Below are positions 51,399 to 61,077 of a stretch of DNA of 64,000 nucleotides, piece after piece. The notes under the pieces are model-generated. The model was not told the origin of the DNA. It ran no database searches and worked only from the letters and a program-made list of their open reading frames with translations. The position numbers were made by a program, and so were the translations under genes. Position 1 is the first letter of the stretch. Each line of letters opens with the position of its first letter. Source of the DNA: Nocardia alba NBRC 108234 (GTDB lineage Bacteria; Actinomycetota; Actinomycetes; Mycobacteriales; Mycobacteriaceae); assembly GCF_001612665.1 (NCBI RefSeq), contig NZ_BDAX01000018.1, positions 124,001 to 188,000 of the forward strand, given 5' to 3'.

Positions 51399-53054
51399 TT
51401 ACCTCGGCTCGATCCAGGTGTCGTAGAAGACGTTGCGCGACTGCGCTTCATAGCCCACGTTGTGCACCCGGGGAGAGGCCGCGGTCACCTGCGCCGGGTT
51501 GTAGACCGGCACCGTGAGCACCTGATCCACGAGCAGGAACCGCTGCGCCGCCTCAGCGGCCTCGGCGCGCTTGCCCGGGTCGAGGGTCCGGCTCACCGCG
51601 CTGAGCTTGTCGATCGCCTGCTGGTAGAGCGGGTTCTCCGGCGCCAGCTTCGAGGAGTTGGTGTACTGCGGCGAGTACACCTGCTCGAGCACCGCCACAT
51701 CGGCCCGACTCTGGTTGGCCACCTGGATGTTCCAGCGTTTCTGTTGGGTCGCAGCGGCGGTGTAATCCGGGATCGGCAGCACGTTGAGTTTCAGGTCGAT
51801 GCCGATCTTGCGCAGATCCTGCTGGATCAGCTCGTAGGCGGGTTTGTTGTTCACCAGGTTGTTGATGCCGAGCAGGGCGAGCTCGAGTCGACGGCCCTGC
51901 GCGTCCACCCGGATGCCGTCGCCGCCCTTCTTCCAGCCCGCCGACTCCAGGATCTGTTCGGCCCTGGCCTGGTCCTGCTTCAATTCCGCGGAGAAGTCGA
52001 CGTGGCCGGGCACACGCGAGGAGATCACCGAGCTCGACACCTTGTAGCTCGAGGTGAGAACCGTCTTGGTGAGCGCGTCGCGGTTCCAGCCCAGTTTCAC
52101 GGCCTCCCGCACGGCGCGGTCGTCGGTCGGGAACAGGTCGGTCTTGAGGTCGAAGGAGATATCGCGCCCGGGAATCAGCTGCGGAACGATCCGGTAGCCC
52201 TCAGCTTTCAGCGGCGCCTCGTCGGTGTTGTTGACGTCGAGGATCGCGTCGACCTGTCCCGCGCGCAGCGCGCCGGTGCGGACCGCGGCCTCGGGAATCA
52301 CCGAGATCTCCACGGCGTCGAGGTAGGCCTCACCGTTGTGTTTGCGGCTGGCGGGCGCCCAGTTGTAGCCGGGGCGCTTCTTCAGCACCGTTTTCTGCTG
52401 GTAGACGTGCTCGGCGACGACGAACGGACCGGTGGTCACCAGGTTCTGCGCCAGTGCGCGCTGTTCTTTGGTCAGCTGCAGCGTCGAATGCCCGACGATG
52501 CCGGAGAAATACAGCGAAAGTGCCTGGAGGAAACCGGCATTCGGCCGATTGAAGACGACCTTGACCGTCGTCGGGTCGAGCACCGTGGTGCTGGTGTAGC
52601 CGACCCAGTACGCGGTCACCGGCACGATGCCCAGTGCCTTGTCGCCGAATCCGAGCAGGTCGAAATTCTCTTTCACCGAATCGGCGGTGAATTTCGTTCC
52701 GTCCGTGAAAGTGACGTCGCCACGGAGCCGGAACGTGAATTCGGTCAACTCCGGGTTGATATCCCAGGACTGGGCCAGCCACGGCTCGATGGCCCCGGTT
52801 TCCGGATTCTGATATGTCAATTTGTCGGTGATATTGCTCGTGATGAGCGACTCCGGATACGAACTGCCCGAATGCGGGTCCAAGTTGGCGGGCGCGTCGA
52901 GCACAGCGAAACGCAGTGTCCCACCGGCGACCGGCGGGCCGGCGTCGTCACTGCCGGCGACCCGGTTACCCGAGGCCGCGCAGCCGGTCAGCACGGAGCC
53001 GACGAGGGCAAGGGCCAGGAGCGCCGTCGCCGCGGAGAATCTTTTCGATGACAT
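51399..53054 (-). CDS. Importer C: extracellular solute-binding lipoprotein (SBP family 5)
   Basis: 551 residues from ATG 53052-53054. MSSKRFSAATALLALALVGSVLTGC is a lipoprotein signal with lipidated Cys25. Mature landmarks: GGTLRFAVLDAPANLDPHSG, IEPWLAQSWDI, LRGDVTFTDGTKFTADSVKEN, YNWAPASRKHNGEAYLDAVEISVIPE and ESAGWKKGGDGIRVDAQGRRLE. It binds the ligand for permeases 49567-51395. Divergent from the importer D binding protein, 219 bases apart. Confidence 0.91.
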   Translation of the reverse strand: MSSKRFSAATALLALALVGSVLTGCAASGNRVAGSDDAGPPVAGGTLRFAVLDAPANLDPHSGSSYPESLITSNITDKLTYQNPETGAIEPWLAQSWDINPELTEFTFRLRGDVTFTDGTKFTADSVKENFDLLGFGDKALGIVPVTAYWVGYTSTTVLDPTTVKVVFNRPNAGFLQALSLYFSGIVGHSTLQLTKEQRALAQNLVTTGPFVVAEHVYQQKTVLKKRPGYNWAPASRKHNGEAYLDAVEISVIPEAAVRTGALRAGQVDAILDVNNTDEAPLKAEGYRIVPQLIPGRDISFDLKTDLFPTDDRAVREAVKLGWNRDALTKTVLTSSYKVSSSVISSRVPGHVDFSAELKQDQARAEQILESAGWKKGGDGIRVDAQGRRLELALLGINNLVNNKPAYELIQQDLRKIGIDLKLNVLPIPDYTAAATQQKRWNIQVANQSRADVAVLEQVYSPQYTNSSKLAPENPLYQQAIDKLSAVSRTLDPGKRAEAAEAAQRFLLVDQVLTVPVYNPAQVTAASPRVHNVGYEAQSRNVFYDTWIEPR

Positions 53055-53273
53055 TTCGCGAAGTCTGCACAACGGCAACTCCGCGAACAACCAAGTTGCA
53101 CTTCGTGATTTGTTCAGTTTTAGTGAATCCGGCGCACGACAGGATCGTGAAGCGGAACTTCAATAATGGTGTAGGCATTCTTGTCGATCCGAAATCGCGG
53201 AATGCGGCGGTCGCGGACTTAATCTCCGAAGGGTAAGCAACACAGTCCGCTTCGACGAAAGACCCACGACCGC
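53055..53273. promoter_or_regulatory. Shared divergent promoter region of importers C and D
   Basis: 219 bases, A/T-rich in the middle. TTCAGTTTTAGTGAA (53113-53127... reading TTCA-N7-TGAA) is a small dyad, and GTTCAGTTTT (53112-53121) is identical to 46749-46758. If this is an operator, one regulator, perhaps the LysR at 46778, could co-control importer C, importer D and the enzyme operon. Promoter hexamers are not clear. Confidence 0.4.
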
Positions 53274-54908
53274 ATGAGGAACATTCGATTCCGTCAAATT
53301 CTGGCCACCGGTACCGCGGCCATCGCCCTCGCCACCGTGCTGGCCGCGTGTGGTGGTTCGTCGTCGCCGGATGAGGCGGCAGGCGACCCGGTATTCGGTG
53401 GCACGCTGAACTTCTACGACCCCATCGAGTACACGGCGTGGACGCCGGTCAACTCGATCTGGTCCAACAGTCAGGTCGCCAACAACCTCGCCGAACGCCT
53501 GACCTGGCAGGATCCCAAGACCGGGCAGATCAAGCCCTGGCTGGCCAAGTCGTGGGAGGTCAGCCCCGACAAGCTGAAATACACCTTCCGCCTGCGTGAG
53601 GGCGTCACGTTCAGCAACGGCGACCCACTCGACGCCGCGGTCGTGAAGGCCAACTACGACCAGCACGCCCTCGGCGACAAGGCGCTGGGCATTCCGCCGG
53701 ATCGGTTCTTCTCCGACTATCAGGCCTCGACCGTCATCGATCCGCTGACCGTGGAGGTGGCCTTCACCAAGCCCAATGCCGGTTTCCTGCAGGTAGCTTC
53801 GTTCTACCGGGCCGGGTCCATTCTGGCCAAGCCGTTCCTGGAACGAGATCTGAACGGGCAGAGCCAGGCCAAGAACTGGGTCGGGACCGGTCCGTTCGTG
53901 GTGGAGTCGGTCAACGGCAACACCGGCATCACGCTGAAGCGACGCGAGGACTACAACTGGGCGCCGACGGGTGCGGGCCATCAGGGCAAGGCCTACCTGG
54001 AGCGGGTGGTCTTCAAGACCGTGCCCGAGGCCGGGACGAGGGTCGGCGCGCTGCAGTCGGGTGAGGCGCACATCGCGCGCAATATCAGCCCCTACGACGA
54101 GGAGACGGTGACCGCCAACGGTGGCCGGATCGAGGCGTTCGCGGTGCAGGGCCAGACCAACAAGCTGTCGGCGCAACTGGATTCGACCACGCCGATCGTG
54201 GACAAGCAGGTGCGCCTGGCATTGCAGGCCGCCACCGATCGCAAGGAGATCAACACGACGGTGCTCTCGCCGAGCTACCCGATTCCCAGCAGCATCCTGG
54301 TGAAGGACACTCCCAATCGCGGCGACGCGAGCAAGTACCTGGGTTACGACCTGAACAAGGCCAATTCACTGCTCGAGGACGCGGGTTGGCGCAAGGGCGG
54401 CGACGGCATCCGGGCCAAGGACGGCAAGCGCCTGCAGTTCGAGGTGTGGGTGGCACCGTTCTACCAGGTGTCGCAGCCGGTGCTGGAACTGCTGCAGTCA
54501 CAGTGGAAGAAGGCGGGCGTCGAGCTCGTGATCCGCACTGTGTCGCAGACCGAATACGAGTCGATTCGCAACACCCGCCCCGACAACTGGACGCTGGTGC
54601 AGGGCCAGACCTCACGCGCCGAAGCTGACGTGCTGCGCACCGCGTTCGACAGCACCGCGCAGAACGAGTTCTTCGCACCCGTGCCGGACGCGAAGCTCGA
54701 CGAGTTGGTGCGCGCGCAGGCCTTCGAATTCGACCCGGCCGCCCGCACCAAGGCCATCCAGGCCATCGAGGATCGGGTGTTCGGCGAGGGCTACGCCATT
54801 CCGCTCTACGACGAGACCCAGGTGTTCGGCCTCGCGCCGACCGTGCACGGTTTCACCACCGAGTCCACGGCCCGCACCTGGCTCTACGACACCTGGATCA
54901 CCGGGTAA
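53274..54908 (+). CDS. Importer D: extracellular solute-binding lipoprotein (SBP family 5)
   Basis: 544 residues: signal MRNIRFRQILATGTAAIALATVLAAC with lipidated Cys26. Mature landmarks: FGGTLNFYDPIEYTAWTP, IKPWLAKSWEV, LREGVTFSNGDPLDAAVVKAN, YNWAPTGAGHQGKAYLERVVFKTVPEAG and EDAGWRKGGDGIRAKDGKRLQFE. It is closest in phrase to the importer B protein. First gene of the operon to 63536. Confidence 0.92.
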   Translation: MRNIRFRQILATGTAAIALATVLAACGGSSSPDEAAGDPVFGGTLNFYDPIEYTAWTPVNSIWSNSQVANNLAERLTWQDPKTGQIKPWLAKSWEVSPDKLKYTFRLREGVTFSNGDPLDAAVVKANYDQHALGDKALGIPPDRFFSDYQASTVIDPLTVEVAFTKPNAGFLQVASFYRAGSILAKPFLERDLNGQSQAKNWVGTGPFVVESVNGNTGITLKRREDYNWAPTGAGHQGKAYLERVVFKTVPEAGTRVGALQSGEAHIARNISPYDEETVTANGGRIEAFAVQGQTNKLSAQLDSTTPIVDKQVRLALQAATDRKEINTTVLSPSYPIPSSILVKDTPNRGDASKYLGYDLNKANSLLEDAGWRKGGDGIRAKDGKRLQFEVWVAPFYQVSQPVLELLQSQWKKAGVELVIRTVSQTEYESIRNTRPDNWTLVQGQTSRAEADVLRTAFDSTAQNEFFAPVPDAKLDELVRAQAFEFDPAARTKAIQAIEDRVFGEGYAIPLYDETQVFGLAPTVHGFTTESTARTWLYDTWITG

Positions 54909-54918
54909 GAGGCCGACG

Positions 54919-55962
54919 ATGCGCATCTACATCTTGCGGCGACTGGTCCAAGCGGTACTGGTCCTCTGGGCCGCCTACACCCTGTCGTTCATCTTGCTCA
55001 GCGCGCTGCCGGGGGATTCGGTGAACAACCGGATCCAGAACCCGGAAGCGCAGATCACACCGGAGGCAGGCCGGTTGATGCTCGAGTTCTACGGGCTCGA
55101 CCGGCCGGTCTGGGAGCAGTACCTGCACGCGCTGTGGGCACTGCTGCACGGTGACCTCGGCTTCTCGCTCACCTCGGGACGGCCGGTGACCCACGCTGTC
55201 GCCGAGGCACTGCCCTCCACGTTGACGCTGACCGGGCTCGGCCTGGTGTTCGGGCTGGTCTTCGCCGCTGTTGTCGCGGTGGCGGCCAACTACGCGCCGT
55301 GGGCGTGGTTGCGTAACGCCTTCGATTCCGCGCCCGCGCTGTTCGCCTCGGTGCCCACCTTCGTCGTCGGTGTGCTCGTCCTGCAATATCTTTCGTTCCG
55401 CTGGCATCTGATCCCCTCGGTCGACAACGGCACGGTGCTCGCGCTCATCGCACCCGCCGCGACCCTGGGGCTGATCGTGGCCGCGCCGATGGCCCAGGTA
55501 TTCGCCACCTCGGTGCGCACCACCCGGCAGCGACCGTTCGTGCACGTGGTGGCAGCCAGGGGCGCGAGCGAGGGCTACATCTTCCGCAAGGACGTGCTGC
55601 GCAATTCGTCGCTGCCGGTGCTCACGCTGCTCGGGCTGGCCTTCGGCGAGCTCATCGCCGGTGCGGTGGTGACCGAGTCGGTGTACGCGCGTCAGGGCAT
55701 CGGCCAGCTCACCGTCGGCGCGGTCGACACCCAGGACCTGCCGGTGGTGCAGGGGGTGGTGTTGCTCTCGACGGTGGCCTATGTGCTGGTGAATCTCGCG
55801 GTGGATCTGGCCTATCCGTTCATCGATCCGCGGGTGCTGGTGGACGGGCGCACGCACCGGGTCACCCGCTCGCGGTCGACCCGACGCAAGCAGGTCACCG
55901 TATCCGTTCCGGTCGTCGCGGCGGTGCCGCGTCGGCTGCCTGCCGAGGTGGCGATGCCATGA
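54919..55962 (+). CDS. Importer D: DppB-like ABC permease
   Basis: 347 residues: MRIYILRRLVQAVLVLWAAYTLSFILLSALPG, FYGLDRPVWEQYLHALWALLHGDLGFSL, about six membrane segments, VTESVYARQGIGQLTVGAVDTQDLPVVQ. A C-terminal hydrophilic tail of about 50 residues follows the last helix (after AYPFIDPRVLVDG), as in importer B. ATG 10 bases after the binding-protein stop. Confidence 0.92.
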   Translation: MRIYILRRLVQAVLVLWAAYTLSFILLSALPGDSVNNRIQNPEAQITPEAGRLMLEFYGLDRPVWEQYLHALWALLHGDLGFSLTSGRPVTHAVAEALPSTLTLTGLGLVFGLVFAAVVAVAANYAPWAWLRNAFDSAPALFASVPTFVVGVLVLQYLSFRWHLIPSVDNGTVLALIAPAATLGLIVAAPMAQVFATSVRTTRQRPFVHVVAARGASEGYIFRKDVLRNSSLPVLTLLGLAFGELIAGAVVTESVYARQGIGQLTVGAVDTQDLPVVQGVVLLSTVAYVLVNLAVDLAYPFIDPRVLVDGRTHRVTRSRSTRRKQVTVSVPVVAAVPRRLPAEVAMP

Positions 55963-56843
55963 CGACCCTCGAGAAACCGACAACTGTGACAGCACAGTCC
56001 TATTCGGTAGATCCGGCGCAGCGCGCGCGGTCCGTGTTGCGATGGACCCGTCGACACTGGACGGTCGCGCTGGCATTGCTGGTGGTCGCGACCATCCTGG
56101 CGTGGGCGATCGCGCCGCAGCTGTTCACGGGCTACGACCCGCTGGCGGTGAATCCGGCGCAGAAGCTGAAACCGCCCTCGGGCGAGCACTGGTTCGGTAC
56201 CGATCAGCTCGGCCGTGACCTCTACGCGCGCATCGTCTACGGCGCGCGGGCGTCGCTGCTGGGTTCGGCGATCGCCGTCGGTGTCGGTGTGTTCGTCGGT
56301 TCCCTGCTCGGTGCGGTGGCCGGCTGGTTCGCCGGGTTCCCCGACAGCGCGGTGATGCGGCTCATCGACGTGGTGCTCTCGATCCCCGGTTTCCTGCTGG
56401 CCATCACCATCGTGGTGCTGCTCGGTTTCGGGGTGTGGCAGGCGGGGATCGCGGTCGGGCTCACCTCGTCGGCGACCTTCGCCCGGCTCATCCGCTCGGA
56501 GGTGGTCAAGGCCCGCACCAGCACCTACGTCGAGGCGGCCATCACCAGCGGGGCCTCGACCGGCACGATTCTGCGACGACACGTGATCCCCAATTCGATC
56601 GCGCCCACCGTCTCGCTGATCACCGTGCAGTTCGGCATCGCGATCATCTGGATCGCGTCGCTGAGTTTCCTCGGGCTCGGTGCGCAGCCGCCGGACCCGG
56701 AATGGGGTCGGCTGGTCTCGGACGGGCGCAACTACATCGCCACCCGCGGCTGGCTGACGCTGTGGCCAGGGCTCACCATCGTGGTGATGGTGCTGGCGAC
56801 CAATCACCTGTCCCGCTACTTCTCCAGGAGGACCTCCGCATGA
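55959..56843 (+). CDS. Importer D: DppC-like ABC permease
   Basis: 294 residues: helix VALALLVVATILAWAIAPQLF, EHWFGTDQLGRDLYARIVYGA, GFLLAITIVVLLGFGVWQAGIAV, coupling loop LIRSEVVKARTSTYVEAAITSGAS, and GLGAQPPDPEWGRLVSDGRNY. ATGA overlap with the DppB-like gene. Confidence 0.92.
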   Translation: MTTLEKPTTVTAQSYSVDPAQRARSVLRWTRRHWTVALALLVVATILAWAIAPQLFTGYDPLAVNPAQKLKPPSGEHWFGTDQLGRDLYARIVYGARASLLGSAIAVGVGVFVGSLLGAVAGWFAGFPDSAVMRLIDVVLSIPGFLLAITIVVLLGFGVWQAGIAVGLTSSATFARLIRSEVVKARTSTYVEAAITSGASTGTILRRHVIPNSIAPTVSLITVQFGIAIIWIASLSFLGLGAQPPDPEWGRLVSDGRNYIATRGWLTLWPGLTIVVMVLATNHLSRYFSRRTSA

Positions 56844-58492
56844 GCGTCGTCCACGAAACCATCACGCCGACAACAGAAACCCATGTCGCGCCGGTCCTAC
56901 GGGTGGCGAACCTGCGCGTCGGCTACCGGGTGAACGATCAGCTCACCCCGGTGGTGCGCGACGTCACCTTCGATGTCGCGCCCGGCCAGGTACTGGCGCT
57001 CGTCGGCGAATCCGGGTCGGGCAAGACCACCACCGCCCACGCCGTGCTCGGGCTGCTGCCCGGCAACGGCGAAGTCACCGGCGGCAGCATCACCTTCCGC
57101 GACCAGGTCCTCACCGAGCTCAGCGCGAAAGGATGGCGTTCGATCCGAGGACGCGCGATCAGCTTGATCCCGCAGGATCCGACCGTCTCGCTCGACCCGG
57201 TGCGCCGGGTCGGGCACCAGGTCGAGGACGTGCTGCGGCTACACACCGAGCTCGATGCGCGGGCCCGCCGCGAACGCGTGCACGAACTGTTCGAACTGGT
57301 CGGCTTCACCGATGTCGAGCGCCGCTATCGCCAGTATCCGCACGAACTCTCGGGCGGCATGCGTCAGCGGGTGCTCATCGCCGCCGCGGTGGCGGCCGAA
57401 CCGGACCTGATCATCGCCGACGAGCCGACCTCGGCGCTGGACGCCACGGTGCAGAAACAGGTGCTCGACCTGCTCGACGAGGTCCGGCTGCGCACGGGAA
57501 CCAGCGTGGTGCTGGTGACCCACGACCTCGGGGTGGCCGCCGACCGCTCCGACCTGATCGGCGTACTGCACCAGGGCGAGTTGGTCGAGTTCGGGCCGAC
57601 CGCGCGACTGGTCGCCGATCCACAGCACCCTTACACCCGGCGACTGCTCGACAGTGTGCCGTCGCGGCGGCCGTGGGTCCGCGACCGTACCCCGGTCGCG
57701 GTCACCACCGAGACGGTCATCGAGGTCGACGAGCTGCGCAAGGACTACGGCGGTGTACCCGCCGTCGACGGTATCTCGTTTCGGGTCCGACGCGGCGAAA
57801 CCTATTCCATCGTGGGCGAATCCGGCAGCGGGAAGTCCACGACGGCGCGGGTGCTGGCCGGGCTCACCGAGGTGGACTCGGGCCGGGTCGCACTGCTCGG
57901 CACCGACATCACCCGGCTGAGCCGCCGGGAGTTCCGGCCGCTGCGCCGCGACGTGCAGATCGTGTACCAGAACCCGTATTCCTCGTTCGATCCGCGCTTC
58001 GACGTCTACGACGTCGTCGACGAGCCGCTGCGCTCGTTCGAGCCGCGCCGTGGGCTGCGCCGGGGCAGGCCGAATCGGGACCGGGTGGTGGCCGCGATGG
58101 AGGCCGCCGCCCTGCCCGCCGATTTCGTCGACCGCCATCCTCGCGAACTCTCGGGTGGGCAACGTCAGCGGGTGGCCATCGCTCGCGCGCTGGTGCTGGA
58201 GCCGAAGGTGATCGTGCTGGACGAGCCGATCTCGGCGCTGGACGTCTCGGTCGCGGCGCAGATCCTGGATCTGTTGCGCGGCCTGCAGCGAGAACGCGGA
58301 CTGACCTACGTTTTCATCTCGCACGACCTGGCTGTGGTGCGCGCGATCTCCGATCGTGTGGCGGTGATGCGCGAAGGCCGCATCGTCGAGCAGGGCACCG
58401 TGGACCAGGTCTTCTCCTCTCCCGCCGACGATTACACCGTGCGTCTGCTCGACGCGATCGCCGGCCGCGACCTCATCGGAGGACTGTCATGA
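56840..58492 (+). CDS. Importer D: dual-domain ABC ATPase (DppD-DppF fusion)
   Basis: 550 residues from ATG 56840, which overlaps the preceding stop (ATGA). Domain 1: ALVGESGSGKTTTAHAVL, ISLIPQDPTVSLDPVR, LSGGMRQRVLIAAAVAAE, LIIADEPTSALDATVQ. Domain 2: SIVGESGSGKSTTARVL, VQIVYQNPYSSFDPRF, LSGGQRQRVAIARALVLE, VIVLDEPISALDVSVA. Overlaps the next gene's start (ATGA at 58489), tying the transporter directly to a DszC-like enzyme. Confidence 0.93.
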   Translation: MSVVHETITPTTETHVAPVLRVANLRVGYRVNDQLTPVVRDVTFDVAPGQVLALVGESGSGKTTTAHAVLGLLPGNGEVTGGSITFRDQVLTELSAKGWRSIRGRAISLIPQDPTVSLDPVRRVGHQVEDVLRLHTELDARARRERVHELFELVGFTDVERRYRQYPHELSGGMRQRVLIAAAVAAEPDLIIADEPTSALDATVQKQVLDLLDEVRLRTGTSVVLVTHDLGVAADRSDLIGVLHQGELVEFGPTARLVADPQHPYTRRLLDSVPSRRPWVRDRTPVAVTTETVIEVDELRKDYGGVPAVDGISFRVRRGETYSIVGESGSGKSTTARVLAGLTEVDSGRVALLGTDITRLSRREFRPLRRDVQIVYQNPYSSFDPRFDVYDVVDEPLRSFEPRRGLRRGRPNRDRVVAAMEAAALPADFVDRHPRELSGGQRQRVAIARALVLEPKVIVLDEPISALDVSVAAQILDLLRGLQRERGLTYVFISHDLAVVRAISDRVAVMREGRIVEQGTVDQVFSSPADDYTVRLLDAIAGRDLIGGLS

Positions 58493-59775
58493 CCACCACC
58501 ATCGCGCCCGCCACACTGGCCGAGGCGCTGCCCCGCATCCGGGCCGTCCTGGCCGAATTCGTGCCGGGCACAGGCGAGCGCGACCTCGCCTTCGAGCACC
58601 CCGACGCGCTGATCCAGGCGCTGGCCGACGCGGGCTTCGGCCGGTTGCGGGTGCCGGTGGAGTACGGCGGGTTCGACGTCGACCTGCCGACGCTGTTCGG
58701 GCTGCTGGCCGAGGCGGGGCAGGCCGATTCCAACATTCCACAGATCTGGCGGGGGCATTTCACCACCACCGAGATCCTGCGCGCCGAAACCGATCCGGTG
58801 GTGCGCGAGCACTGGTTCCGGGCGATCGGCGCGGGCGCGGTGTTCGGCAACGCGCAGTCCGAGCCCTCGGCGCTGGTCGCCGAAGCGGTGGGCGAAGCCG
58901 CGGGCTGGGGCGTGACGACCACGCGAGCCCGCGTCGGCGAGAACGGCGTGCGGGTGGTCTCGGGCACCAAGTTCTACTCGACGGGCTCGCGCTTCGCCGA
59001 CTACATCCGCGCGGCCGTGGTCGACGACGAAGGCACCCGCGGCTTCGTGGTGATCGGGGCCCGCCACCCGGGCGTCACCCACACCGACGACTGGGACGGC
59101 ATCGGTCAGCGTCAAACCGGCAGTGGCACCACTTATTTCGAGGATGTGCCGGTCGAGGAGCACGGCGATATCGGCAAGTACAAGGAGTCCTTGCGCGGCC
59201 TGGACTCCTTCGTCCAGATCGTGCACCTAGCCAACCTGACCGGTATCGCGCGCAGTATCGTCGCCGAGACCTCGCAGATCGTGCGCGATCGCACCCGCAC
59301 CAGCCTGCACGCGCTCACCCAGCGCGCCGACGAGGACCCGGACGTCCTCGCTGTCATCGGTATCCTCGAAGCGCGCAGGCTTACCGCCGAAACCCTGTCG
59401 CGCCACGCCGCCGAGCAACTGGAGGCGGCGCACGTCGCCGGCGACGAGGCCGCCTACACCCGCGCCTACCTCGACACCTCCGCCGCGCAGATCGCCGTCA
59501 TCGAGGCCGTACTCGACGCCGCGACAAGAGCTTTCGACGCGGGCGGCTCGTCCACGATCCGCAACAGCGTCCACCTGGACCGGCACTGGCGCAACGCCCG
59601 CACCCTCGCCTCGCACAACCCGGTGATCTACAAGCCACGTGTGCTCGGCGATTTCGTGGTCAACGGCAACGCGCCGGTGCCCGGCTACTACCGGCAGCGC
59701 GCCTCGGTGGTCACGCCCGACGACACCGCGGCCGCCGCTGTCGACGGCGACACGGCCGCGCCGGACCAGCGATGA
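58489..59775 (+). CDS. DszC/SfnB-like flavin monooxygenase (428 aa)
   Basis: Acyl-CoA-dehydrogenase fold. VPVEYGGFDVD (55-65), GTKFYSTGSRFADYI (159-173), DDWDGIGQRQTGSGTTYF (200-217) and HLDRHWRNARTLASHNPVIYKPRVLGDFVVNG at the C-terminus are the DszC-type FMNH2 enzyme signatures. It overlaps the ATPase gene by four bases upstream and the next DszC-like gene by four bases downstream. A final low-complexity Asp/Ala tail (DDTAAAAVDGDTAAPDQR) is unusual. Confidence 0.88.
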   Translation: MTTTIAPATLAEALPRIRAVLAEFVPGTGERDLAFEHPDALIQALADAGFGRLRVPVEYGGFDVDLPTLFGLLAEAGQADSNIPQIWRGHFTTTEILRAETDPVVREHWFRAIGAGAVFGNAQSEPSALVAEAVGEAAGWGVTTTRARVGENGVRVVSGTKFYSTGSRFADYIRAAVVDDEGTRGFVVIGARHPGVTHTDDWDGIGQRQTGSGTTYFEDVPVEEHGDIGKYKESLRGLDSFVQIVHLANLTGIARSIVAETSQIVRDRTRTSLHALTQRADEDPDVLAVIGILEARRLTAETLSRHAAEQLEAAHVAGDEAAYTRAYLDTSAAQIAVIEAVLDAATRAFDAGGSSTIRNSVHLDRHWRNARTLASHNPVIYKPRVLGDFVVNGNAPVPGYYRQRASVVTPDDTAAAAVDGDTAAPDQR

Positions 59776-61052
59776 CCGCCGTCGATCAGCCGGCGGCATC
59801 CCTCGACTCCGTTGTGGTCGGGTCGATCGAGCACACAGGGCCACCGGACAATTCGCAGACGGCACCGGCGGCACGCCCGCTCACCGTGGCAGGTATCCGG
59901 GCTGCGGCAGCACCGATCCTGGCGCGGCTGGCCGACACGGCGCGCCAGCGTGAAATCGACCGCGACTACGCTTTCGTCGAGGTCCGCGCGCTCGCCGACG
60001 CGGGGATCGCACTGACCGGAATCGCCGTCGCCGAGGGCGGGGCGGGTGGGTCGCTGCGCGAGGTCACCGACCTGGTCATCGAGATCGCGCGCGCCGATTC
60101 CAGTGTGGCGCAGGCTTTGCGGAGCAGCTTCCTGACCGCGAACCAGGTGGCGGGCAGGCCCGATCTGCCGCATCGGGAGCAGACGCTGCGACGGCTGCGC
60201 GACCGGGACCTGTTCGCGGGCACCAGCAATGAACGCACCGGCGGTGCCAGCGGACAGGTCAACGCCACCGCCCGCCGGGACGGCGCGGACTGGGTGATCG
60301 ACGGCGAGAAGTACTACTCGACCGGTGGGCTGTACGCGGACTGGTTCTCCACGCAGGCGCAGACCGAGGACGGGACCGTGCTGCGGTTCACCGTGCCGGT
60401 GGATCGCGCGGGCCTGCGACGGCTCGACGACTTCGACGCGGTCGGCCAGCGCCTCACCGCCAGTGGAACCACCCGGTTCACCGGGGTGCGCGTGCGCGCC
60501 GACGAGATCACCCCGGCCCCGGATACCGCACCCGACAACCCATGGCAGGGTTCCTACGCTCAGCTGTATCTGGCCGCGGTGCAGGCGGGTATCGCCGCGC
60601 GCGCCCGCGACGACGCCGTCGCCTACGTGCGGCACAAGGCCCGCCCGATCAAGCACAGCACCGCGACCAGCAGCCTCGATGATCCCTATGTCCGCCAGAC
60701 CGTCGGCGAGATCGCCGCCCGCGCCCAGGCGGCGCGAGCGGTGGTCCTGCTGGCCGCCGAGACCCTCGAGGGTGTGCGCGGACGCACCGGCGACGACGCC
60801 CGCGCCGCGGGTGCGGCGGCGGCGGTCGAGGTCGCGCAGGCGGGCGTGATCGCCATCGAATCCGCCCTCGCCGCAGCCGAACTCGTCTTCGACGTGGGTG
60901 GCGGATCGATCACCGACCGCGCCCTCGGCTTCGACCGGCACTGGCGCAATGCCCGCACCGCCGCCAATCACAACCCCCGCCAGTGGAAGCAAGCCGTCGC
61001 GGGCGCGTTTCACTTGTCGGGGGAACAACCCCCGACCACCGGCCTGTTCTGA
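59772..61052 (+). CDS. DszC/SfnB-like flavin monooxygenase (426 aa)
   Basis: Paralogue of 58489-59775: GEKYYSTGGLYADWF (178-192), LDDFDAVGQRLTASGTTRF (218-236) and FDRHWRNARTAANHNPRQWKQAVAGAF. The N-terminus has a 30-residue unmatched extension. The tight ATGA coupling of two such proteins suggests a hetero-oligomer or sequential steps. The family forms homotetramers; pairing is inference. Confidence 0.88.
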   Translation: MTAVDQPAASLDSVVVGSIEHTGPPDNSQTAPAARPLTVAGIRAAAAPILARLADTARQREIDRDYAFVEVRALADAGIALTGIAVAEGGAGGSLREVTDLVIEIARADSSVAQALRSSFLTANQVAGRPDLPHREQTLRRLRDRDLFAGTSNERTGGASGQVNATARRDGADWVIDGEKYYSTGGLYADWFSTQAQTEDGTVLRFTVPVDRAGLRRLDDFDAVGQRLTASGTTRFTGVRVRADEITPAPDTAPDNPWQGSYAQLYLAAVQAGIAARARDDAVAYVRHKARPIKHSTATSSLDDPYVRQTVGEIAARAQAARAVVLLAAETLEGVRGRTGDDARAAGAAAAVEVAQAGVIAIESALAAAELVFDVGGGSITDRALGFDRHWRNARTAANHNPRQWKQAVAGAFHLSGEQPPTTGLF

Positions 61053-61077
61053 ACCACCGAGAGAAAGATCCCACCTG

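Noticed and set aside
1652..58492. Nickel or dipeptide transporter as a firm specificity call for the four ABC systems
   Set aside because: SBP family 5 covers peptides, nickel complexes, opines, glutathione and others; the binding-site residues could not be assigned from sequence reading alone, so only the family is claimed.
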